A DNA stretch of 64,000 bases from Petrolisthes cinctipes. Lineage: Eukaryota > Arthropoda > Malacostraca > Decapoda > Porcellanidae. The notes under the pieces are model-generated. The model searched no databases. It saw only the letters and a program-made list of their open reading frames with translations, and was not told the origin of the DNA. Below are positions 35,401 through 48,746 of the stretch, piece by piece. The stretch is from assembly GCA_033782935.1 (NCBI GenBank), contig JAWQEG010000292.1, positions 616,001 to 680,000 on the forward strand, given 5' to 3'. A program made the position numbers and the translations under genes. How positions within the stretch are numbered: the stretch's first letter is position 1; the number at the start of each line of letters is the position of its first letter.

Positions 35401-37094
35401 ACACCCGAAAATTCGATATTTAGAGGTCCCAGAAGGTATCTGTACATGCCTACTCCTTGTTAGAGTATTTTCAACATACATGCCAAAAACATACTGAAAA
35501 TCGATCTTTTAGGTGCCCAAAAGTCGATATGTGCATGCATCTTCAGTACCCGTTTATATCACAAATTCTTGCCCTAAACACCCGAAAATTCGATATTTTG
35601 GGGTCCCAGAAGCGATCTGTACATTCCTACTCCGTGTTAGAGTATTTTCAAAATTCAGGCCCAAAACATGCTGAAAATCGATATTTTTGGTGCCCAAAGT
35701 CAATATATGCATGTATCTTCTGTACCCGTTTATATCTCAAATTCAGGCTCAAAACACCCGAAAATTCAATATTTTGGGGTCCCAGAAGCAATCTGTACAT
35801 GCCTACTCAGTGCTAGAATATTTTCAAAATATAGGCTAAAAACATGCTAAAAATCGATCTTTTAGGTGCCAAAAAGTCGATATCTCAAATTCAGTCCCAA
35901 AACACCCGAAAATTCGATATTTAGGGGTCCCAGAAGCGATCTGTACATGCCTACTCCGTGTTAGAGTATTTTCAAAATACATGCTCAAAACATACTGAAA
36001 ATCGATCTTTTAGGTGCCCAAAAGTAGATATGTGCATGCATCTTCTGTACCCGTTTATATCACAAATTCTGGCCCTAAACACCCGAAAATTCGATATTTT
36101 GGGGTCCCAGAAGCGATCTGTACATGCCTACTCCGTGTTAGAGTATTTTCAAAATACAGGCCCAAAACATGCTGAAAATCGATATTTTAGATGCCCAAAG
36201 TCAATATGTGCATGTATCTTCTGTACCCGTTTATATCTCAAATTTAGGCTCAAAACACCCGAAAATTCAATATTTTGGGGTCCCAGAAGCAATCTGTACA
36301 TGCCTACACAGTGCTAGAATATTTTCAAAATATAGGCTAAAAACATGCTAAAAATCGACATTTTAGGTGCCAAAAAATCGATATCTCAAATTCAGTCCCA
36401 AAACACCCGAAAATTCGATATTTAGAGGTCCCAGTAGGTATCTGTACATGCCTACTCCGTGTTAGAGTATTTTCAAAATACAGGCCAAAACATACTGAAA
36501 ATCGATCTTTTAGGTGCCCAAAAGTCGATATGTGCATGCATCTTCTGTACCCGTTTATATCTCAAATTCTGGCCCTAAACACCCGAAAATTCGATATTTT
36601 GGGGTCCCAGAAGCGATCTGTACATGCCTACTCCGTGTTAGAGTATTTTCAAAATACAGGCCAAAAACATACTGAAAATCGATCTTTTAGGTGCCCAAAA
36701 GTCGATATGTGAATGCATCTTCTGTACCCGTTTATATCTCAAATTCTGGCCCTAAACACCCGAAAATTCGATATTTTCGGGTCCCAGAAGCGATCTGTAC
36801 ATGCCTACTCCGTGTTAAAGTATTTTCAAAATTCAGGCCCAAAACATGCTGAAAATCGATATTTTTGATGCCCAAAGTCAATACGTGCATGTATCTTCTG
36901 TACCCGTTTATATCTCAAATTCAGGCTCAAAACACCCGAAAATTCAATATTTTGGGGTCCCAGAAGCAATCTGTACAGTGCTAGAATATTTTCAAAATAT
37001 AGGCTAAAAACATGCTAAAAAATAGATCTTTTAGGTGCCAAAAAGTCGATATATCAAATTCAGTCCCAAAACACCCGAAAGTTCGATATTTAGG
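32417..37094 (+). repeat. Trimers with L1-L1 doublets and L-S hybrids
   Basis: Starts: 32417 L1, 32594 L2, 32770 S1, 32918 L1b/S1 hybrid, 33095 L1b/L2 hybrid, 33272 S2, 33420 L1, 33597 L2, 33773 S1, 33921 L1b, 34098 L2, 34274 S1, 34422 L1b/L2 hybrid, 34599 S2, 34747 L1, 34924 L1, 35101 L2, 35277 S2, 35425 L1, 35602 L2, 35778 S1, 35926 L1b/L1 hybrid, 36103 L2b, 36279 S2, 36427 L1 (176), 36603 L1, 36780 L2 and 36956 S1 (139). 36103-36955 is homologous to the end of block B at 39020-39873. Confidence 0.83.
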
Positions 37095-37241
37095 GGTCCC
37101 AGAAGTATTTTCAAAATACATGCTCAAAACATACTGAAAACCGATCTTTTAGGTGCACAAAAGTCGATATGTGCATGCATCTTCAGTACCCGTTTATATC
37201 TCAAATTCAGGCTCAAAACACCCGAAAATTCAATATTTTGG
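37095..37241 (+). repeat. 147-bp monomer: L1b with 30-bp deletion (first copy)
   Basis: GGTCCCAGAAG joins directly to TATTTTCAAAATACATGC. Thirty bases between the two AG dinucleotides are lost. Other copies start at 37881, 40012, 40798, 41584, 43715, 44501, 47951, 49415, 52194 and near 56289. None is present before 37 kb. Confidence 0.92.
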
Positions 37242-37880
37242 GGTCCCAGAAGCAATCTGTAAATGTCTACACAGTGCTAGAATATTTTCAAAATATAGGC
37301 TAAAAACATGCTAAAAATCGATATTATAGGTGCCAAAAAATCGATATCTCAAATTCAGTCCCATACCACCCGAAAATTCGATATTTAGAGGTCCTAGAAG
37401 GTATCTGTACATGCTTACTCCGTGTTAGAGTATTTTCAAAATACAGGCCAAAAACATACTGAAAATCGATCTTTTAGGTGCCCAAAAGTCGGTATGTGCA
37501 TGCATCTTCTGTACCCGTTTATATCTGAAATTCTGGCCCTAAACACCCGAAAATTCGATATTTTGGGGTCCCAGAAGCGATCTGTACATGCCTACTCCTT
37601 GTTAGAGTATTTTCAAAATTCAGGCCCAAAACATGCTGAAAATCGATATTTTTGGTGCCCAAAGTCAATATGTGCATGTATCTTCTGTACCCGTTTATAT
37701 CTCAAATTCAGGCTCAAAACACCCGAAAACTCAATATTTTGGGGTCCCAGAAGCAATCTGTACAGTGCTAGAATATTTTCAAAATATAGGCTAAAAACAT
37801 GCTAAAAATCGATCTTTTAGGTGCCAAAAAGTCGATATCTCAAATTCAGTCCCAAAACACCCGAAAATTCGATATTTAGG
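37095..37880 (+). repeat. Block A, copy 1 (786 bp)
   Basis: Order: L1b with 30-bp deletion (147), S2' (148), L1 (177), L2 (176), S1 with 10-bp deletion (138); the sum is 786. Marks: CTGTAAATGTCTACACAG, CGATATTATAGG, CCCATACCACCC, GTCGGTATG and ATATCTGAAATTC. Further copies are at 40012, 40798 and 43715. Confidence 0.92.
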
Positions 37881-40011
37881 GGTCCCAGAAGTATTTTCAA
37901 AATACATGCTCAAAACATACTGAAAATCGATCTTTTAGGTGCACAAAAGTCGATATGTGCATGCATCTTCAGTACCCGTTTATATCTCAAATTCAGGCTC
38001 AAAACACCCGAAAATTCAATATTTTGGGGTCCCAGAAGCAATCTGTACATGCCTACTCAGTGTTAGAGTATTTTCAAAATACAGGCCCAAAACATGCTGA
38101 AAATCGATATTTTAGATGCCCAAAGTCAATATGTGCATGTATCTTCTGTACCCGTTTATATCTCAAATTCAGGCTCAAAACACCCGAAAATTCAATATTT
38201 TGGGGTCCCAGAAGCAATCTGTACATGTCTACACAGTGCTAGAATATTTTCAAAATACAGGCTAAAAACATGCTAAAAATCGATATTATAGGTGCCAAAA
38301 AATCGATATCTCAAATTCAGTCCCATACCACCCGAAAATTCGATATTTAGAGGTCCTAGAAGGTATCTGTACATGCCTACTCCTTGTTAGAGTATTTTCA
38401 ACATACAGGCCAAAAGCATACTGAAAATCGATCTTTTAGGTGCCCAAAATTCGATATGTGCATGCATCTTCTGTACCCGTTTATATCTCAAATTCTGGCC
38501 CTAAACACCCGAAAATTCGATATTTTTGGGTCCCAGAAGCGATCTGTACATGCCTACTCCGTGTTAGAGTATTTTCAAAATTCAGGCCCAAAACATGCTG
38601 AAAATCGATATTTTTGGTGCCCAAAGTCAATATGTGCATGTATCTTCTGTACCCGTTTATATCTCAAATTCAGGCTCAAAACACCCGAAAATTCAATATT
38701 TTGGGGTCCCAGAAGCAATCTGTACAGTGCTAGAATATTTTCAAAATATAGGCTTAAAAAATGCTAAAAATCGATCTTTTAGGTGCCAAAAAGTCGATAT
38801 CTCAAATTCAGTCCCAAAACACCCGAAAATTCGATATTTAGGGGTCCCAGAAGCGATCTGTACATGCCTACTCCGTGTTAGAGTATTTTCAAAATACATG
38901 CTCAAAACATACTGAAAATCGATCTTTTAGTTGCACAAAAGTCGATATGTGCATGCATCTTCAGTACCCGTTTATATCTCAAATTCAGGCTCAAAACACC
39001 CGAAAATTCGATATTTTGGGGTCCCAGAAGCGATCTGTACATGCCTACTCCGTGTTAGAGTATTTTCAAAATACAGGCCCAAAACATGCTGAAAATCGAT
39101 ATTTTAGATGCCCAAAGTCAATATGTGCATGTATCTTCTGTACCCGTTTATATCTCAAATTCAGGCTCAAAACATCCGAAAATTCAATATTTTGGGGTCC
39201 CAGAAGCAATCTGTACATGCCTACACAGTGCTAGAATATTTTCAAAATATAGGCTAAAAACATGCTAAAAATCGACATTTTAGGTGCCAAAAAATCGATA
39301 TCTCAAATTCAGTCCCAAAACACCCGAAAATTCGATATTTAGAGGTCCCAGTAGGTATCTGTACATGCCTACTCCGTGTTAGAGTATTTTCAAAATACAG
39401 GCCAAAAACATACTGAAAATCGATCTTTTAGGTGCCCAAAAGTCGATATGTGCATGCATCTTCTGTACCCGTTTATATCTCAAATTCTGGCCCTAAACAC
39501 CCGAAAATTCGATATTTTGGGGTCCCAGAAGCGATCTGTACATGCCTACTCCGTGTTAGAGTATTTTCAAAATACAGGCCAAAAACATACTGAAAATCGA
39601 TCTTTTAGGTGCCCAAAAGTCGATATGTGAATGCATCTTCTGTACCCGTTTATATCTCAAATTCTGGCCCTAAACACCCGAAAATTCGATATTTTCGGGT
39701 CCCAGAAGCGATCTGTACATGCCTACTCCGTGTTAAAGTATTTTCAAAATTCAGGCCCAAAACATGCTGAAAATCGATATTTTTGATGCCCAAAGTCAAT
39801 ACGTGCATGTATCTTCTGTACCCGTTTATATCTCAAATTCAGGCTCAAAACACCCGAAAATTCAATATTTTGGGGTCCCAGAAGCAATCTGTACAGTGCT
39901 AGAATATTTTCAAAATATAGGCTAAAAACATGCTAAAAATAGATCTTTTAGGTGCCAAAAAGTCGATATATCAAATTCAGTCCCAAAACACCCGAAAGTT
40001 CGATATTTAGG
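37881..40011 (+). repeat. Block B, copy 1 (2131 bp, 13 monomers)
   Basis: Order: L1b-30 (147), L2b, S2', L1, L2, S1-10 (138), L1b, L2b, S2, L1, L1, L2, S1-10; the lengths sum exactly to 2131. Marks include CAACATACAGGCCAAAAGC, CCCAAAATTCGATATG, GGCTTAAAAAATGC, TTTAGTTGCACAAAAG, AAACATCCGAAAATTC, CCCAGTAGG and GTTAAAGTATTTTC. Confidence 0.92.
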
Positions 40012-40797
40012 GGTCCCAGAAGTATTTTCAAAATACATGCTCAAAACATACTGAAAACCGATCTTTTAGGTGCACAAAAGTCGATATGTGCATGCATCTT
40101 CAGTACCCGTTTATATCTCAAATTCAGGCTCAAAACACCCGAAAATTCAATATTTTGGGGTCCCAGAAGCAATCTGTAAATGTCTACACAGTGCTAGAAT
40201 ATTTTCAAAATATAGGCTAAAAACATGCTAAAAATCGATATTATAGGTGCCAAAAAATCGATATCTCAAATTCAGTCCCATACCACCCGAAAATTCGATA
40301 TTTAGAGGTCCTAGAAGGTATCTGTACATGCTTACTCCGTGTTAGAGTATTTTCAAAATACAGGCCAAAAACATACTGAAAATCGATCTTTTAGGTGCCC
40401 AAAAGTCGGTATGTGCATGCATCTTCTGTACCCGTTTATGTCTGAAATTCTGGCCCTAAACACCCGAAAATTCGATATTTTGGGGTCCCAGAAGCGATCT
40501 GTACATGCCTACTCCTTGTTAGAGTATTTTCAAAATTCAGGCCCAAAACATGCTGAAAATCGATATTTTTGGTGCCCAAAGTCAATATGTGCATGTATCT
40601 TCTGTACCCGTTTATATCTCAAATTCAGGCTCAAAACACCCGAAAACTCAATATTTTGGGGTCCCAGAAGCAATCTGTACAGTGCTAGAATATTTTCAAA
40701 ATATAGGCTAAAAACATGCTAAAAATAGATCTTTTAGGTGCCAAAAAGTCGATATATCAAATTCAGTCCCAAAACACCCGAAAGTTCGATATTTAGG
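40012..40797 (+). repeat. Block A, copy 2 (786 bp)
   Basis: Near-identical to 37095-37880. It has TTTATGTCTGAAATTC where copies 1 and 3 have TTTATATCTG. This mark is shared with copy 4 at 43715. Confidence 0.92.
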
Positions 40798-41583
40798 GGT
40801 CCCAGAAGTATTTTCAAAATACATGCTCAAAACATACTGAAAACCGATCTTTTAGGTGCACAAAAGTCGATATGTGCATGCATCTTCAGTACCCGTTTAT
40901 ATCTCAAATTCAGGCTCAAAACACCCGAAAATTCAATATTTTGGGGTCCCAGAAGCAATCTGTAAATGTCTACACAGTGCTAGAATATTTTCAAAATATA
41001 GGCTAAAAACATGCTAAAAATCGATATTATAGGTGCCAAAAAATCGATATCTCAAATTCAGTCCCATACCACCCGAAAATTCGATATTTAGAGGTCCTAG
41101 AAGGTATCTGTACATGCTTACTCCGTGTTAGAGTATTTTCAAAATACAGGCCAAAAACATACTGAAAATCGATCTTTTAGGTGCCCAAAAGTCGGTATGT
41201 GCATGCATCTTCTGTACCCGTTTATATCTGAAATTCTGGCCCTAAACACCCGAAAATTCGATATTTTGGGGTCCCAGAAGCGATCTGTACATGCCTACTC
41301 CTTGTTAGAGTATTTTCAAAATTCAGGCCCAAAACATGCTGAAAATCGATATTTTTGGTGCCCAAAGTCAATATGTGCATGTATCTTCTGTACCCGTTTA
41401 TATCTCAAATTCAGGCTCAAAACACCCGAAAAATCAATATTTTGGGGTCCCAGAAGCAATCTGTACAGTGCTAGAATATTTTCAAAATATAGGCTAAAAA
41501 CATGCTAAAAATCGATCTTTTAGGTGCCAAAAAGTCGATATCTCAAATTCAGTCCCAAAACACCCGAAAATTCGATATTTAGG
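40798..41583 (+). repeat. Block A, copy 3 (786 bp)
   Basis: Directly follows copy 2, giving two adjacent A blocks. It has CCGAAAAATCAATATTTT in its L2 where the other A copies have CCGAAAACTC. Confidence 0.92.
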
Positions 41584-43714
41584 GGTCCCAGAAGTATTTT
41601 CAAAATACATGCTCAAAACATACTGAAAATCGATCTTTTAGGTGCACAAAAGTCGATATGTGCATGCATCTTCAGTACCCGTTTATATCTCAAATTCAGG
41701 CTCAAAACACCCGAAAATTCAATATTTTGGGGTCCCAGAAGCAATCTGTACATGCCTACTCAGTGTTAGAGTATTTTCAAAATACAGGCCCAAAACATGC
41801 TGAAAATCGATATTTTAGATGCCCAAAGTCAATATGTGCATGTATCTTCTGTACCCGTTTATATCTCAAATTCAGGCTCAAAACACCCGAAAATTCAATA
41901 TTTTGGGGTCCCAGAAGCAATCTGTACATGTCTACACAGTGCTAGAATATTTTCAAAATACAGGCTAAAAACATGCTAAAAATCGATATTATAGGTGCCA
42001 AAAAATCGATATCTCAAATTCAGTCCCATACCACCCGAAAATTCGATATTTAGAGGTCCTAGAAGGGATCTGTACATGCCTACTCCTTGTTAGAGTATTT
42101 TCAACATACACGCCAAAAGCATACTGAAAATCGATCTTTTAGGTGCCCAAAATTCGATATGTGCATGCATCTTCTGTACCCGTTTATATCTCAAATTCTG
42201 GCCCTAAACACCCGAAAATTCGATATTTTTGGGTCCCAGAAGCGATCTGTACATGCCTACTCCGTGTTAGAGTATTTTCAAAATTCAGGCCCAAAACATG
42301 CTGAAAATCGATATTTTTGGTGCCCAAAGTCAATATGTGCATGTATCTTCTGTACCCGTTTATATCTCAAATTCAGGCTCAAAACACCCGAAAATTCAAT
42401 ATTTTGGGGTCCCAGAAGCAATCTGTACAGTGCTAGAATATTTTCAAAATATAGGCTTAAAAAATGCTAAAAATCGATCTTTTAGGTGCCAAAAAGTCGA
42501 TATCTCAAATTCAGTCCCAAAACACCCGAAAATTCGATATTTAGGGGTCCCAGAAGCGATCTGTACATGCCTACTCCGTGTTAGAGTATTTTCAAAATAC
42601 ATGCTCAAAACATACTGAAAATCGATCTTTTAGTTGCACAAAAGTCGATATGTGCATGCATCTTCAGTACCCGTTTATATCTCAAATTCAGGCTCAAAAC
42701 ACCCGAAAATTCGATATTTTGGGGTCCCAGAAGCGATCTGTACATGCCTACTCCGTGTTAGAGTATTTTCAAAATACAGGCCCAAAACATGCTGAAAATC
42801 GATATTTTAGATGCCCAAAGTCAATATGTGCATGTATCTTCTGTACCCGTTTATATCTCAAATTCAGGCTCAAAACATCCGAAAATTCAATATTTTGGGG
42901 TCCCAGAAGCAATCTGTACATGCCTACACAGTGCTAGAATATTTTCAAAATATAGGCTAAAAACATGCTAAAAATCGACATTTTAGGTGCCAAAAAATCG
43001 ATATCTCAAATTCAGTCCCAAAACACCCGAAAATTCGATATTTAGAGGTCCCAGTAGGTATCTGTACATGCCTACTCCGTGTTAGAGTATTTTCAAAATA
43101 CAGGCCAAAAACATACTGAAAATCGATCTTTTAGGTGCCCAAAAGTCGATATGTGCATGCATCTTCTGTACCCGTTTATATCTCAAATTCTGGCCCTAAA
43201 CACCCGAAAATTCGATATTTTGGGGTCCCAGAAGCGATCTGTACATGCCTACTCCGTGTTAGAGTATTTTCAAAATACAGGCCAAAAACATACTGAAAAT
43301 CGATCTTTTAGGTGCCCAAAAGTCGATATGTGAATGCATCTTCTGTACCCGTTTATATCTCAAATTCTGGCCCTAAACACCCGAAAATTCGATATTTTCG
43401 GGTCCCAGAAGCGATCTGTACATGCCTACTCCGTGTTAAAGTATTTTCAAAATTCAGGCCCAAAACATGCTGAAAATCGATATTTTTGATGCCCAAAGTC
43501 AATACGTGCATGTATCTTCTGTACCCGTTTATATCTCAAATTCAGGCTCAAAACACCCGAAAATTCAATATTTTGGGGTCCCAGAAGCAATCTGTACAGT
43601 GCTAGAATATTTTCAAAATATAGGCTAAAAACATGCTAAAAATAGATCTTTTAGGTGCCAAAAAGTCGATATATCAAATTCAGTCCCAAAACACCCGAAA
43701 GTTCGATATTTAGG
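41584..43714 (+). repeat. Block B, copy 2 (2131 bp)
   Basis: Same 13-monomer order and marks as 37881-40011 at a constant offset of 3703, with very few differences (for example GAAGGGATCTG and CATACACGCC near 42065-42115). Confidence 0.92.
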
Positions 43715-44500
43715 GGTCCCAGAAGTATTTTCAAAATACATGCTCAAAACATACTGAAAACCGATCTTTTAGGTGCACAAAAGTCGATATGTGCATGCAT
43801 CTTCAGTACCCGTTTATATCTCAAATTCAGGCTCAAAACACCCGAAAATTCAATATTTTGGGGTCCCAGAAGCAATCTGTAAATGTCTACACAGTGCTAG
43901 AATATTTTCAAAATATAGGCTAAAAACATGCTAAAAATCGATATTATAGGTGCCAAAAAATCGATATCTCAAATTCAGTCCCATACCACTCGAAAATTCG
44001 ATATTTAGAGGTCCTAGAAGGTATCTGTACATGCTTACTCCGTGTTAGAGTATTTTCAAAATACAGGCCAAAAACATACTGAAAATCGATCTTTTAGGTG
44101 CCCAAAAGTCGGTATGTGCATGCATCTTCTGTACCCGTTTATGTCTGAAATTCTGGCCCTAAACACCCGAAAATTCGATATTTTGGGGTCCCAGAAGCGA
44201 TCTGTACATGCCTACTCCTTGTTAGAGTATTTTCAAAATTCAGGCCCAAAACATGCTGAAAATCGATATTTTTGGTGCCCAAAGTCAATATGTGCATGTA
44301 TCTTCTGTACCCGTTTATATCTCAAATTCAGGCTCAAAACACCCGAAAACTCAATATTTTGGGGTCCCAGAAGCAATCTGTACAGTGCTAGAATATTTTC
44401 AAAATATAGGCTAAAAACATGCTAAAAATCGATCTTTTAGGTGCCAAAAAGTCGATATCTCAAATTCAGTCCCAAAACACCCGAAAATTCGATATTTAGG
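43715..44500 (+). repeat. Block A, copy 4 (786 bp)
   Basis: Same order as the other A blocks. It shares TTTATGTCTG with copy 2 (offset 3703) and has a private ACCACTCGAAAATTC. Confidence 0.92.
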
Positions 44501-45963
44501 GGTCCCAGAAGTATTTTCAAAATACATGCTCAAAACATACTGAAAATCGATCTTTTAGGTGCACAAAAGTCGATATGTGCATGTATCTTCAGTACCCGTT
44601 TATATCTCAAATTCAGGCTCAAAACACCCGAAAATTCAATATTTTGGGGTCCCAGAAGCAATCTGTACATGCCTACTCAGTGTTAGAGTATTTTCAAAAT
44701 ACAGGCCCAAAACATGCTGAAAATCGATATTTTAGATGCCCAAAGTCAATATGTGCATGTATCTTCTGTACCCGTTTATATCTCAAATTCAGGCTCAAAA
44801 CACCCGAAAATTCAATATTTTGGGGTCCCAGAAGCAATCTGTACATGTCTACACAGTGCTAGAATATTTTCAAAATACAGGCTAAAAACATGCTAAAAAT
44901 CGATATTATAGGTGCCAAAAAATCGATATCTCAAATTCAGTCCCATACCACCCGAAAATTCGATATTTAGAGGTCCTAGAAGGTATCTGTACATGCCTAC
45001 TCCTTGTTAGAGTATTTTCAACATACAGGCCAAAAGCATACTGAAAATCGATCTTTTAGGTGCCCAAAATTCGATATGTGCATGCATCTTCTGTACCCGT
45101 TTATATCTCAAATTCTGGCCCTAAACACCCGAAAATTCGATATTTTTGGGTCCCAGAAGCGATCTGTACATGCCTACTCCGTGTTAGAGTATTTTCAAAA
45201 TTCAGGCCCAAAACATGCTGAAAATCGATATTTTTGTTGCCCAAAGTCAATATGTGCATGTATCTTCTGTACCCGTTTATATCTCAAATTCAGGCTCAAA
45301 ACACCCGAAAATTCAATATTTTGGGGTCCCAGAAGCAATCTGTACAGTGCTAGAATATTTTCAAAATATAGGCTTAAAAAATGCTAAAAATCGATCTTTT
45401 AGGTGCCAAAAAGTCGATATCTCAAATTCAGTCCCAAAACACCCGAAAATTCGATATTTAGGGGTCCCAGAAGCGATCTGTACATGCCTACTCCGTGTTA
45501 GAGTATTTTCAAAATACATGCTCAAAACATACTGAAAATCGATCTTTTAGTTGCACAAAAGTCGATATGTGCATGCATCTTCAGTACCCGTTTATATCTC
45601 AAATTCAGGCTCAAAACACCCGAAAATTCAATATTTGGGGGTCCCAGAAGCAATCTGTACATGCCTACTAAGTGTTAGAGTATTTTCAAAATACAGGCCA
45701 AAAACATGCTGAAAATCGATATTTTAGATGCCCAAAGTCAATATGTGCATGTATCTTCTGTACCCGTTTATATCTCAAATTCAGGCTCAAAACATCCGAA
45801 AATTCAATATTTTGGGGTCCCAGAAGCAATCTGTACATGCCTACACAGTGCTAGAATATTTTCAAAATATAGGCTAAAAACATGCTAAAAATCGACATTT
45901 TAGGTGCCAAAAAATCGATATCTCAAATTCAGTCCCAAAACACCCGAAAATTCGATATTTAGA
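44501..45963 (+). repeat. Block B', truncated or exchanged third copy of B
   Basis: It matches the first nine monomers of B (37881-39343). Private changes include GTGCATGTATCTTCAG at 44578 and TTTTTGTTGCCC at 45234. The L2b at 45640 has AGTGTTAG after CTACTA and CAGGCCAAAAACATGC. After 45964 the L1-L1-L2-S1 tail of B is replaced by L1-L2-S1 with different marks (CTTGCCTACTCCTTG). Confidence 0.88.
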
Positions 45964-48746
45964 GGTCCCAGAAGGTATCTGTACTTGCCTACTCCTTGTT
46001 AGAGTATTTTCAACATACAGGCCAAAACATACTGAAAATCGATCTTTTAGGTGCCCAAAAGTCGATATGTGCATGCATCTTCTGTACCCGTTTATATCTC
46101 AAATTCTGGCCCTAAACACCCAAAAATTCGATATTTTGGGGTCCCAGAAGCGATCTGTACATGCCTACTCCGTGTTAGAGTATTTTCAAAATTCAGGCCC
46201 AAAACATGCTGAAAATCGATATTTTTGGTGCCCAAAGTCAATATGTGCATGTATCTTCTGTACCCATTTATATCTCAAACTCAGGCTCAAAACACCCGAA
46301 AATTCAATATTTTGGGGTCCCAGAAGCAATCTGTACATGCCTACTCAGTGCTAGAATATTTTCAAAATATAGGCTAAAAACATGCTAAAAATCGATCTTT
46401 TAGGTGCCAAAAAGTCGATATCTCAAATTCAGTCCCAAAACACCCGAAAATTCGATATTTAGGGGTCCCAGAAGCGATCTGTACATGCCTACTCCGTGTT
46501 AGAATATTTTCAAAATACATGCTCAAAACATACTGAAAATCGATCTTTTAGGTGCACAAAAGTCGATATGTGCATGTATCTTCTGTACCCGTTTATATCT
46601 CAAATTCAGGCTCAAAACACCCGAAAATTCAATATTTTGGGGTCCCAGAAGCAATCTGTACATGCCTACACAGTGCTAGAATATTTTCAAAATATAGGCT
46701 AAAAAACATGCTAAAAATCGACATTTTAGGTGCCAAAAAATCGATATCTCAAATTCAGTCCCAAAACACCCGAAAATTCGATATTTAGAGGTCCCAGAAG
46801 GTACCTGTACATTCCTACTCCTTGTTAGAGTATTTTCAACATACAGGCCAAAAACATACTGAAAATCGATCTTTTAGGTGCCCAAAAGTCGATATGTGCA
46901 TGCATCTTCTGTACCCGTTTATATCACAAATTCTTGCCCTAAACACCCGAAAATTCGATATTTTGGGGTCCCAGAAGCGATCTGTACATGACTACTCCGT
47001 GTTAGAGTATTTTCAAAATTCAGGCCCAAAACATGCTGAAAATCGATATTTTTGGTGCCCAAAGTCAATATGTGCATGTATCTTCTGTACCCGTTTATAT
47101 CTCAAATTCAGGCTCAAAACACCCGAAAATTCAATATTTTGGGGTCCCAGAAGCAATATGTACATGCCTACTCAGTGCTAGAATATTTTCAAAATATAGG
47201 CTAAAAAAATGCTAAAAATCGATCTTTTAGGTGCCAAAAAGTCGATATCTCAAATTCAGTCCCAAAACACCCGAAAATTCGATATTTAGCGGTCCCAGAA
47301 GCGATCTGTACATGCCTACTCCGTATTTTCAAAATACATGCTCAAAACATACTGAAAATCGATCTTTTAGGTGCACAAAAGTCGATATGTGCATGCATCT
47401 TCAGTACCCGTTTATATCTCAAATTCAGGCTCAAAACACCCGAAAATTCAATATTTGGGGGTCTCAGAAGCAATCTGTACATGCCTACTCCGTGTTAGAG
47501 TATTTTCAAAATACAGGCCAAAAACATACTGAAAATCGATCTTTTAGGTACCCAAAAGTCGATATGTGCATGCATCTTCAGTACCCGTTTATATCTTAAA
47601 TTCTGGCCCTAAACACCCGAAAATTCGATATTTTGGGGTCCCAGAAGCGATCTTCACATGCCTACTCCTTGTTAGAGTATTTTCAAAATTCAGGCCCAAA
47701 ACATGCTGAAAATGGATATTTTTGGTGCCCAAAGTCAATATGTACATGTATCTTCTGTACCCGTTTATATCTCAAATTCAGGCTCAAAACACCCGAAAAC
47801 TCAATATTTTGGGGTCCCAGAAGCAATCTGTACAGTGCTAGAATATTTTCAAAATATAGGCTAAAAACATGCTAAAAATCGATCTTTTAGGTGCCAAAAA
47901 GTCGATATCTCAAATTCAGTCCCAAAACACACGAAAATTCAATATTTAGGGGTCCCAGAAGTATTTTCAAAATACATGCTCAAAACATACTGAAAATCGA
48001 TCTTTTAGGTGCACAAAAGTCGATATGTGCATGCATCTTCAGTACCCGTTTATATCTCAAATTCAGGCTCAAAACACCCGAAAATTCAATATTTTGGGGT
48101 CCCAGAAGCAATCTGTACATGTCTACACAGTGCTAGAATATTTTCAAAATATAGGCTAAAAACATGCTAAAAATCGATATTATAAGTGCCAAAAAATCGA
48201 TATCTCAAATTCAGTCCCATACCACCCGAAAATTCAATATTTAGAGGTCCTAGAAGGTATCTGTACATGCCTACTCCGTGTTAGAGTATTTTCAAAATAC
48301 AGGCCGATAACATACTGAAAATCGATCTTTTAGGTGCCCAAAAGTCGATATGTGCATGCATCTTCTGTACCCGTTTATATCTCAAATTCTGGCCCTAAAC
48401 ACCCGAAAATTCGATATTTTGGGGTCCCAGAAGCGATCTGTACATGCCTACTCCGTGTTAGAGTATTTTCAAAATTCAGGCCCAAAACATGCTAAAAATC
48501 GATATTTTTGGTGCCCAAAGTCAATATGTGCATGTATCTTCCGTACCCGTTTATATCTCAAATTCAGGCTCAAAACACCCGAAAACTCAATATTTTGGGG
48601 TCTCAGAAGCAATCTGTACATGCCTACTCAGTGCTAGAATATTTTCAAAATATAGGCTAAAAACATGCTAAAAATCGACATTTTAGGTGCCAAAAAATCG
48701 ATATCTCAAATTCAGTCCCAAAACACCCGAAAATTCGATATTTAGA
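45964..48746 (+). repeat. Trimers between the A/B array and the 2779-bp repeat
   Basis: Starts: 45964 L1 (176), 46140 L2, 46316 S1, 46464 L1b/L2 hybrid, 46641 S2 (149), 46790 L1, 46967 L2, 47143 S1, 47291 L1b (169), 47460 L1/L1b hybrid, 47637 L2, 47813 S1 (138), 47951 L1b (147), 48098 S2', 48246 L1, 48423 L2 and 48599 S hybrid. The part 47637-48422 is A-like in order, so block A material reaches past 46 kb. Confidence 0.84.
47291..47459 (+). repeat. 169-bp L1b with 8-bp deletion
   Basis: TACTCCGTATTTTC replaces TACTCCGTGTTAGAGTATTTTC. Eight bases are lost between two GT dinucleotides. I see this form once in the window. Confidence 0.85.
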
